From Elysia chlorotica (taxonomy: Eukaryota; Mollusca; Gastropoda; Plakobranchidae): DNA of 64,000 nucleotides. Of the stretch, positions 49,601 through 61,200 are shown piece by piece (position 1 is the stretch's first letter; the number at the start of each line of letters is the position of its first letter). The notes beneath the pieces were generated by a model, which did not search any database, was not told the origin of the DNA, and saw nothing but the letters and a program-made list of their open reading frames with translations. The translations under genes were made by a program, and so were the position numbers. The stretch spans positions 124,001-188,000 of the forward strand of contig RQTK01000929.1 in NCBI GenBank assembly GCA_003991915.1, read 5' to 3'.

Positions 49601-52600
49601 ATACATGTACAATACCAGGTTAATATAAAAATATGTCACTGACATTTAGGATATGTACAATTTAATAAGTTCCTTTGTAAAACCTTTCTGTACTTGAAAC
49701 ATACAGTCCAGTTCATATAATTATAATGACTAGTGCTGTAACAGCCCCTCCAGGTGTAACAGTGTGAAACATTTCTTTACTTGAAACATAGTCCAGTTCA
49801 TATGTAATGGTTAGTGCTCATAGTCCAGTTCATATAATGGTTAGTGCTTCAACGGCACCTCCAGGTGCAACAGTGTGAAACCTTTCTTTACTTGAAACAT
49901 AGTCCAGTTCATATATAATGGCTAGTGCTGTAACTCCAGGTGTAACAGTAATTTCCCCACGCCCTCGTTGTCTCCTTTCAAAACATCGGAAAAATTTGCT
50001 GGTTTAACAGCATCCACAAGCTCTTTTTGTTATGGAACCTTCATTAGGAGGGGCTAAGCAAAACAGGCAGTGAGCGGGACATAGAATGCTACAAAGCAAG
50101 CTCATAAAAAAGCCTCTCAAATCTACCACGTTTTTCTCCAATTCAGTATGTATCGTCCATCTTACATGAGCGCTTGTCAATGTACAGTGTGAACATTATG
50201 ATTACAATAGAAATAGATGGGGCTTTCATCTCTAGAACCTGAGCCATTGTCCCCTTCTCGCCTTTCTTACACAGCTAGTTGTATAATGCACCTGTCAGCA
50301 GATCTATGAAAGAAAGATTTAGATCGGGGTCATACCTAGGGAAAGCAAATACAGATTTTTAGCGCAATTGGTCACTGCAAACCAAGATCTAGTTGATGAC
50401 CAAGCTCATTTGATTCTGCAAACAATATTGACTTGAACACCAGCTTTACCATAAATTTAAAAACTACACTATGGACTGTTTGTGGTGTTATTTAGTAAAA
50501 GCATTATTTTGATTGTTGCTGCTGCTGATCTTCATCTCAGTGTCAGAAACACCACCTCAGCAACATCCAGGCTTTACATGAACTAAATAACACAATACTT
50601 TTAAGATGGTTGGCTAACGAGCCTCTCACGTTTGCATAGATATATGAGTGAATGAAAGATAAAAGTGAAATGAAGAAGACTAGTCTAGTCTAGATCTAAA
50701 TCTAGATCTTGAGTGAGAGATGAGAGAGAGAGAGAGAGGGGGAGGCGGAGACAGACAGACACGCAGATAAAGAGGAATCATAATTCAAGCAACTCTTTTA
50801 GTGCTGTCATTCTTTAAAAACCTAACCAGACAAACAAAAATATGCTCGATATGGTCCGGAATTGGTAAGGAGATTGTTGGATATTTTACATGTCTGTGAT
50901 GAGAAAAATTGACAAAAACAAAAATCTATGCAAGCACAGAATATCGAACTCTACATTTTCGACAATTCTTGACAGAAGAGAAAAGATAGAAAAGGCTGAA
51001 GGGATTCCAGATTTGTTTCCAACATTCAAATAGAAAAGAAATAAAAAAACAAAATATAACACTACACACACAAAAAGCAAGAAAAGCCAAAAAAAAACCC
51101 AACAAAATAAACATCCTTTATTATGTAGGCCCCTGATCTCTTAGCTTAACTCATCTCTCGTGTGTTTAAACAAGGGACATTACTCAATTTTTAATTAAAT
51201 TTCCCGCATTATGTCCATTAGTTTTTTGTTTTTTTTTTTTCTTTATATCTTTACTTTTAAACCGAAATTCAAATCAGACCGCCTAAAATTTCGGTTCAAG
51301 CGTGTTCCACTGTAGTACGTACTGGGCGATTAGCCAGATGATCACAAAGAAGGGGAGAGTGAGTGGGAGTGCTGACGATCGAGAACCGAAGGTGTGAGCC
51401 TAAAACCCGGAAAAAAAAATTGGACACCGCAAAAAGCCTGATTTCCAGGAAAGTTGCATCCCTGCATAAATATGAATTCAGTTTATTCCTGACAATTTTG
51501 AAAATGTTGGTGGAATTTTACTCAGAGCTGTCAAATTGTGAGGAGCTGCTATGTACCAGAAAGCTTATTTTGAGGCCTTAAAATGTGATAAAAGCACACG
51601 TGACTTACTCTGTCAATTTCATGGCACTTTTTCAGAGCTTCGCCCCATTTGCCTAATCTCTTGTATGCAAAAGCTGATTCAGTCTGAAACCACATACACT
51701 GCATCTCATTCAAATTTTCTACTGCTGAGATTCCTTCCTGTGAAAAGAGAAAAAAAGGACATACACAAAAAATTATGGGTGTGTTAAGTATCTAGAAAAA
51801 ATCATATTAAAAAAAATCTCAATTGCAATCCTTAATGCTTCAATCAACTCCGGCAAACACTTCAAAAGCTGTGAAACTTGAGTGCTTACCGTGAAACTTG
51901 CTAATTCTTAGTATAAATTGATTTACATTTCTGTCATCATACCATCCGGAAATACACTTATTTATTTACAATTTATATCTTTTTAGCCTGTCTCTTATAA
52001 CCTTTTAATGGACTACAATAAAATTTTTAAATTTATAGAATAGTTTTCTTGACAGTTAAAAAACGTAGTAATCTAGTTTTGCTCATCCCATTGTCACATT
52101 TTTAAAATGACACAAATTTTGTGTTCCAGTCAGATTTGGAAGCGGTGTAAAACTATGCTCAGTATGTTATAAGTTCACACGTACGGCTAGACATATTTAG
52201 TTTCTATTGGACATACTGAAACAAACAAAAAAATCAAATTAAAGCCTCAACCAGTTGTGTGAACGGAAAAGCGCGTGACAAAACTGAAAGGGAAAAAAAA
52301 ATGAAAAAATTTCAATCTAGATCTAGGTTTGTTTTGGGCGATATTTTTGAAGTAGACATTTCCTTAACTATTTCGAACATAGTGTTTTCTACTCTCATTA
52401 CCATTCTCATATATTTCACATACAGTTAAAACATACACTGTACCGATCTCCGTATAATTTTCATTTGAGAGTAGGTCACTGCAACCAAGTAATACAGGTA
52501 GTGTTGTTGATACGCACAAGTACCAGGCTTAATGCTAGAGAAGCAGTTTAGTTTAGTTTAAGCCTCTTGATTCCTTGTGGAACATAGTGCTGCAGCAACT

Positions 52601-55600
52601 ACCCTGTACCTGACTCAGTTTTGGCTGGTCCTCTTCAGCTCGGCCCATGTGGTACCAGCAGCTTTTATTTCTGCGTCGGTGCTTCTCCGCCAAGTCTGTT
52701 TGGGACAGCTGACCTTTCTTTTGCCTTGGGGATTCCACTCCAGACCTTGTGTTACCTTGGGGGTTCCTCTCCACGGCTTGCCTTGTGATGTGTGATACCG
52801 TCTTTCTGAGTGTGTGGCCTATCCAACCCCAATTACGCTTTTCGAGGGGTTTGCTTAGTTCTGACCCAGTTCTTTGTTTGAGACAACTTCAGGCCACCAA
52901 ACGTTGAGGATGTTTTTAAGGCATCTGTTGGTGAACGTTTTGTGGTGCTGGTCTTGGTCGCACGCCACATTTCAGAGCCACAGAGAAGAACCGACTTGAT
53001 GTTAATATTGAAGATTTGGATCTTGTTGCTGACTTACAGATTGGCTTGAGCGTGTTGTAGGTGTACCTGGCCTTGTTGATTCGGCATCTTCATCTTTGCT
53101 AACAAGACTACCAAGATAGACACACTTGTCAACCTCTTTATTTTTTTGTCAGTAGTCGCAATGCATTGGCCTGTTGTTGATTTTCATGGCTTCAGTCTTT
53201 CTGATATTTATCTGGAGTGCAGTTTTCCCAGCTTCTTCTGCCACAAGACAGGGTTTCTCTTGTACGTCTTGTTGCTTGTGGAGAAGGCCGATGTATGAAA
53301 AGTCAAGATCCTCCAGCTGCTTCATGAGGGTCCACTGGATAGCTGTCCTTCGACCTATTGTAAACCAGTCAACAGTGATGCCAACTGGATCATTATTTTT
53401 TTACTGAACTTTTTCACGAACCAGTACAGCAGCGTACCGGTTTATGAACTTCAAAAATTGCCCCAATCAATGTAGTAGTATATATATAAACATACTATTT
53501 TTAAAAGCAAAATAAGAACAGTGTACTTCTTAAATTAAGTTTATTGGTATGCTTTATTTTAATTGTATTGAGAGAACTTATAAATTTTACATTGCATAGT
53601 GAAGTTGGAGAAAATGAGGGTGATTAGCAGACCTGGCTAATTTTCAAGGCTTCATGGGCACTGATGTGTTATTTTTTGCATGGCTATGCAGGGCCCTTTT
53701 TGCTGTTGGAACACTAATTGCCCCTAGCTTTACATGTAATGCAGTAAGCACACTAGCTTAACTTTTGGTATTAATCCGATAAGAATTTGATATATTTACG
53801 TCTTTCTAGTCTAACCAATGCCAATTTTCACTCCTTTATCAATTTCTTTAATGTCCATTGGACCAACACGATTGACGAATTCCACCACAGACCAAACTTT
53901 AGGCCTATAGATCTAGATTTTGATTCTAATCAATAAATCATGAATGCCTGGTCTAGATCTACATGAAGTCCTTAGATCTAGATACTCCTCCTACTGTCCT
54001 GGTTTAAACCTAGACCACGCCTATGCAGTGGCAATTTGAATCGCACAAAATACATCCAACTGAAGTCTTTGATCGAGAATAGTTTTCACACAGATCCGAT
54101 GTTCCTAACTACCGGTACTAAAGTTGAATGACCGGATGTTGTTACTTTGTTATTGAACAACGCATGCTCAGTGATGTTCGTACTTTTTCCAGTTCGCTTA
54201 AATTGTTTTTCTCGTTTCCGTAAGTCAATTCATGACTGAACTGAGATGTACGGAGAACTTTGACGGACCTTGACGGAACTCGGACCGGCGACTTAACACT
54301 GCATACTCTAATGACTGCTCGATGATGATAGGCATGGTAGCGATGTGGTCTGTGCATGAGCAATCTTGTTGGAAACCTGCTTGCTCATCACCTAATCTCT
54401 TGTCCAGGGTGGACTTCAGCCTCTCCTACATGATTCTAGTTAGAACTTTGCCCGAGATTGATAGCAGCACGATTCCTCGCCAGTTACCGCAGGATGACTA
54501 GTCCCCTTTCTTAGGCAGCTCTACAAGGTGTTCTCTATTCCAGTGTTCTGGAACTTCCCTCTCGTTGACAGATCTTGCTTATGAGTGGGTGCAGCATGTC
54601 AGTCGAAGTCTGTATGTCAGCCTTAAGAGCCTCAGGTGGTATCCCGTCTGGGCCCGCAGTCTTGCCTGTCTTGAGAGACCCAATGACCTTGGCGATCTCT
54701 GCCCTACTGGGAGGGTTGGTGATGTCTAGGAGCTCAGTTGGGGTTGGGATTTCTGGTGGGGCTGGTGTAGCGGGTCTGTTGATTGTTTCCTTGTAGTGAT
54801 CGACCCATCTTGTTCTCTGCTCTTCCTCGCTGGTTATGGTGTTAACGTTTTTTAAACATTTAAAGATAAGATCTAGAATAAATTGGTGCCGAATATACCA
54901 CAAATTAAGTGCTTAACTGTAAAATTTGATCTTGATTATGTGGAAAAAATCAAGGTTTATTGCTAATACCAATACAAGTAGTAGAAACAGGATCTCCAGA
55001 ACACTGCTTCGTGTGACCTCTTTTAATGGCAAAGAAATGAAATTGACAGGAAAAGATGTGTTTCAAATTTTGGGCATGCACCAACGCTATTTTTTAAATT
55101 TTTTATTTCAGCAATAAATCTCCTACAATAATCAACTGTATTTTTTAAAGGTTGTCTTAAATTAGTTTAGACGATGTGTAAAGTTGGCCTTTCAGACCCG
55201 TCATGACCTTTTGAGAATGGCTCATATACACAGTGGATAACACACAAAAATGACACCATGTCACTAATATTACAAATATCTGCCTTTGATAGATAATTTA
55301 GGCATCACCAATGATCACATAATGGCAAAAAATTTGCAATGACATTGACAACAAAGCATTTCAGTGACAGTCGAGGCATAAGAATTCAACTTAAAATTAT
55401 TGTTGAGTTTATTAAACACTCATCATACCCTTGTAAACTTGGAGCACATGTCAGCTGCCTCTTGAATTTGATTAGCCCGGAGCATATATTTAGCGCACTT
55501 TGAATTGATGCAACGATCAGCAGTGTCCAGTGATTGAGCCTCATCCATCATCTCTACAGCTTTACCCGTATCACCTGCATGCTAAATAAAACATAGCAAG

Positions 55601-58026
55601 TATGTTTATTCACTCAACTTGATAAAATGTTCATGAAAACATAGGTGCAAATAAGTAGAGTGGGAGGGATAAACAGAAAGAGAAATAATAAATAGAGAGG
55701 GAACGACCCATTGGATAAAAGGGGATGGAGTGTGTTTAGTCCAGTGGTCTCTGAGCTTGCGCTCTTTTGCCAGGATAGAGTGTGTAAGACAAGGATGCCA
55801 ACAAGACATGGCGAAATTTCTGGAACTTCGAAAGTTGAGAAAGAGGGGGGTGGGAGTCAGGGGCTGAACATTTTTTTTTAATCTTCGTACGTCTTAGAGA
55901 GGCACAAGAAGGTTTATGAGGCGATAAATGGCTGAATTTATTAAAGGAAATAGATGAATTACATGCACTTTTACTGGGTAACAGACATCTACAATAAAAC
56001 AAAATGTGCAGCTGATTTTCATCACAGGTTCCATTAAGAAGTACAGATTGTATTTTTTTTTTGTATAAATGTATTTATATTTGAATCAACAAAGTTTATT
56101 TTTGTTCTACACCAGTTTTGCTCTAGGAAAAAAAAAGTTGATTCCCTTTCACTAAACCTTGGAGCAAAAAATATGCATATATAAGACCAAAAGGTTACTA
56201 GCAGTAATCCAGAATACTGTTCATAGTACAAGCAATGGGTCTAGGTGAATAAGGTGACACATTTTTAAAACCATAACCATTTAGTTGTATCTTGATACTA
56301 TATGGATATTGATACTCCACTTTATTAAACATCCACAATATATCACTGATCTAAAAGTACAATACTAGATCTCAAATAACTGATCTTACTTTGTATATTT
56401 TTGCCTTTAGCACATAGAGTTCGATGAGAAGAGGAGTGTGCTCAATTCCTAGGTTAATGAACTCAAGAGCCTTTTCCACATTGTTCAAGTGGTCGAAATG
56501 CTGAGCCAGGAAATAGTATGTCCACAGTAGCACCGTAACAGGTTCAACTTCACCTGCACATCACCAGAGAGAGGATAAGATGAATTTTGACACTTAATTT
56601 GCTGATTAGGTGATATACTTCACAATGGTAATTTACTGACATAAGAGCCATAACTCATAATTTTTCTATACACTGCTGTTTTACTTTTGTTGCCACGCTT
56701 TTTCAAAAAAGACAAAATTAAGTGAGAAAAAAATGGTTTAGGAAGAAGATTGAATGCACTTTCTAACCATATACAACTTGACACATTTATGGTATAAGTA
56801 AAAGTTGTTGGCTAAAAAACCTGGTGAATTTTTGTGTATCCATTTTTTGTTTTAATGCCATTACACACATTAAAAACAAAATATTCACAGCAATTAAAAA
56901 TATTAAAGCTATGAGCAACAACGCAAAGTCGATACCGAAAAAAAATTATTGTTTGGCCTTTGTAAGCCAAAATTATATCATCGGATATTTACTAGAACTA
57001 GAACCCAAAGCTAGTGTTTGGTCCTGTGGAAGCAACAACCCCCCCCCCCCCCCCCTTTTTTTTTTCTGAACGACGCAGGAGCAGGATTTTTTATGACTGG
57101 GCAGGAAACGGAAATCTCAACGAGTGAGCGGGAACTCTCCCAATGAAAGCGGAAAGTTGGCAGGTCTGTAATACCTATAGAAATGAAAAGTAGAAAAGTT
57201 GATCTACAGTGTTTAAACCAAATGCATCCTTCTAACAATTCTTTGCTAAAACGCACACAAAAAAAAACATTTCTAGCTGTCCGGTAAAGCCCGTTCTGAC
57301 ACAAAAATAACTATCGACTTTTCTTTCATTTGTTGCCAGATTTCATTGCTGTACAACAAATTAAGTAGTTTTATTTTTAACAACGCAACTCTGTTTAACG
57401 CCCGAGACATTTTTTGACGTAAATTGAACGCTTTTCTCCAGCCGCGTGATGATTTAATTAGCCTTGCTAGCTCTTGATGTCTACAAAATGAAAAATATAA
57501 AAATATTTCTTCTCATTGTCTCTTTTCCACCCTACTACTTTGCCCTCCTCACTCCTGCTATTCAAACTCAAATAATTCATTTGCTCGTTTGATAACTGAC
57601 CCACAAGTGGTGTATAGTATAAGAAGAAACCCACATAGCTGCCAACTCTTGAGAAAGCAAATAGTGATTCTTAATGAGATTCGTCACTGCAAAGCTTCTT
57701 GTTGACCAAGAATATTAGATTCAGCTAGTGCTACTAATATTGAGTTAAAAACAGGCGTAACCATACTTTTAAAAACACAACATGGACTAGTATTATTAAT
57801 TTTAATAAATGCGGGTGGGTTTTTTAAATTTGATTTGGTTGATTTTCATCGCACAGTGTCAGGGCACCAAGTCAGCAATACCCAGGCTTTGCTGAGCTAA
57901 ATGTAACATTTCAAGACTGTTGGNNNNNNNNNNNNNNNNNNNNNNNNNNNNNNNNNNNNNNNNNNNNNNNNNNNNNNNNNNNNNNNNNNNNNNNNNNNNN
58001 NNNNNNNNNNNNNNNNNNNNNNNNNN

Positions 58027-58058
<32 letters not shown>

Positions 58059-58187
58059 AAGAAGATGTCGAACTTCAAACTTGGAGAGAGAGCGAGGGGT
58101 GGTAGACAGACAAAGAGATAGAAAGAGATATACAGAGTAATAAAGAAGATAGAATTTACATACATGAAAATGAAGAGTGGAGGGAGG

Positions 58188-58237
<50 letters not shown>

Positions 58238-61200
58238 GGTGGGTGGAGAAAGACCTGCTTATCTAGGTTAGGTAGACTGAATCTAGGTAGACCCGTAATT
58301 AATTTCTTTAGAAGCTTAAATGAAAAAAAAGAACCCAACATATTTTTAAAAGTGAAAATACTACCATTTTCTAGTTTTTTTTTGTTTTTCAACAGAATGT
58401 GTGAGAAAATAACTTCATTGCGCCTCGATATTTATGTCACATAAGTTCAGCCCAATGAACTTCGCAGAGCGCGAAGTCATCGGCTTTGTTGAGTCCAGCC
58501 GACGAACTTTTCAGTTAGATCTAGGTCTTTAAAATCTAAAACATAATGTCAAGGTTGTTTAATCAGGTAAAGTGGGATAAAATTTCATGAAACTTGGTCA
58601 AATTGAGACTAAAATTACAATCTAAAGGACATACAATCGTCAAGAAAGAGATAAAAGATAACCAAGAAAGTTGAGAAAGTGGATTCCAAGCAAACGAAAC
58701 GGACTTGAAAGGGTGATGTAAAGCGAAAACACGAGAAAAAGAAAGTTGGATAGAAAACTTTTCAATTTGCGCATGTTCCGTTTAAATTTGGAATGTATAC
58801 ACTTCTTGTTTTTTTTTTTCCATGATAATGTGGATGTCTCGATGAGCGCCGATGGATTCTTACATTACAATAACCTTGGTTGTGTCCAACAAACGGTTTA
58901 CGGAATGACTGATCTGAGGCATTCTGAGAGCCTTTGGTCACGAGTGGTATTGAACAATGAAAATAAGAAAGGTGTGGCTGTCTTTACGAGGATTGGTTGT
59001 ATTGACAGAGAAAAGCATCAATCAGCCAATCAAGAGAGCGTTTACTTTGTGCTTAAAAAAAAAAAATACCACCGTGGTAGAAGACTATTTCTACCCCTGT
59101 AAAGCTTAAAATGTTCGTCCATGAACATTTTTCACTGCGTTTTCCCTGTTGCCGTCGATAATTAATAAAATCCTGGCGATTTCACGGCCTGGAATTCACA
59201 AAACAAAATTACCGGGTTTTTCCCAATTTCCCGGTTCACTTCGAAGCCTGAATACAACTGGGGTGACGAATTGCAAGTCAAATTTGTTTTCTCAGAAACA
59301 ATACATAAAAAGATAAGAACTACCTCATGAGTTGGTTAAATGTCCAACATCAGCACAATAAAGGCTATATTGTGGATGGGCCCCAAGAAATCTGACAATT
59401 GTATGTGCTGCCATACACAAGACAGGGCAGGGATGCCACAACTCCTGTCTCGGCCAGTCACATTATACTGACTACCTCTAAAGACCAAACTTTTCATTCT
59501 TGCAAAATGTTATTTAACTAATAATTCAAAAATCAAAAGAAGGCATTAACATTTGTAACATAAAACATAAACTCTATACCCAAAACTATACATAAAATGT
59601 GTTCAAAATACCGTTGCTGTCAAACTTTCCCACTTCTTTTAGGTTTTTGACATATGAAAGCACGAGGTCTTCGATGATTTGCACCTGAAAAAAAACAACA
59701 AATGAAATGTCATGGTTCCACACATGAAAAACATACTTTTTACCTGTTGCAAAAACTTAAAAAAAAAAATCTAGTAATGGGTAAGGGATAATTTGAGGCT
59801 AAGTGTATTCCTTAAAAACTTTGTTAAACAGGGCTGCCATTAAGTTTGATGAAATCCACTGATTTTCAGCATGGGGGTCTGAGGTGCCACCGGCCCCCTG
59901 ATGCTGAAGAAATTTTGTAATTTTAGCTCCTAAATATAGCCCTCAGAGAAGCTTGGAGTGCAAGTGCACTGTGCTTTCCCTTTAACATCAATTTTCACAA
60001 TCGACTTAACAACACCAATGGGATCAATTTTCACAACTACTTTCCCTTCTAGCCACTTAAAGTGCCACAGATTAGAACACATGGCTTTGAGTCCTCTTTC
60101 TTTATTCTGTCCTTATCACAACATCGCAAAATGAACCGATAATCAAGGCTTGAATGACCCACCAGTCTTCATAGTGCAGATTGAAACGGAGGAAATTTGG
60201 GGGGAGGGGGGTTAGCACTATGAAGTCCTATTTCATTTTCGTTCAGTTTTTTTAAGCATAAAATATATTGAAAAAAAATAATATATATATTTAACTAACT
60301 AGACCTTTCTAAATGTTTTCTTCTTGGGAGAAAATGGCATCTAACATATAGCATTAATATTAGTCGCCCTCTAGACTATTTTGCAAAAAAGTCATGACAT
60401 CACAGAAGGATGGAAAGGTGTTACCAAGAGTATGAGAGATTTTACAACATAATGTAATGTTGTCCTAGTAGCCTATACTAAAGAGATAACTCGCACTCAT
60501 GTATTTTGTATTAATACCTAAGGATTGATCTCTCATGCCTCGCAGACTATTAATTCCTCAATAGATTATTACTGAAATGGTAGACCTAAAAAAAAAATTA
60601 AAAGGTCCACGATCCATCTACATCCAGAAAGTCTAGATCTAAAATATAGATCTGATGCACACTTAAATTTTCCCCTTCAGAGAAGTTTTCACACAAACCA
60701 CCAGCAGTCGATTATGGATAAAAATTGTTTTTCTTCCATCAAAAATTTGAGATCACTGGGGTCAACATTTCTATCATTTGGTCTTCAAACTCATTAGTGT
60801 CAAAAATATTCCATTGAGATAACCGTGCCAACGGCAGATCAGATTGTTTCTAGGTATCATCGCCTTAGATAAGTAGGAAACGGCAGATTGGATTGTTTTG
60901 AGGTATCATCTTGAATTGACAATGGTTAGCAAATCGGGTATTTCCGTTATGATCGGAACTGTACAAAAATTATTTTAAAAATATGAAGTAATTTTTATAT
61001 ATTATTATGCTTAATACCAAATTTTCGACCCGCAAAATCGGTGGATCCACAGATGAGTAGCAGCCCTGGTTAAAGTAACAATTACCTTTTGCAATATAAA
61101 AAAAGGGAAAGTAATAATAATTGTTAAAAAATAATAATAAAACCTGCATGATAACTCACTTTGCTTGGATCTTTGTATATTGATTTAATTGAAACAAACA

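Noticed and set aside
58746-59102. 118-codon frame on + strand
   Set aside because: Lies in an NAA15 intron on the opposite strand, has no recognised domain, no splice context and a poly-Phe/poly-Lys character.
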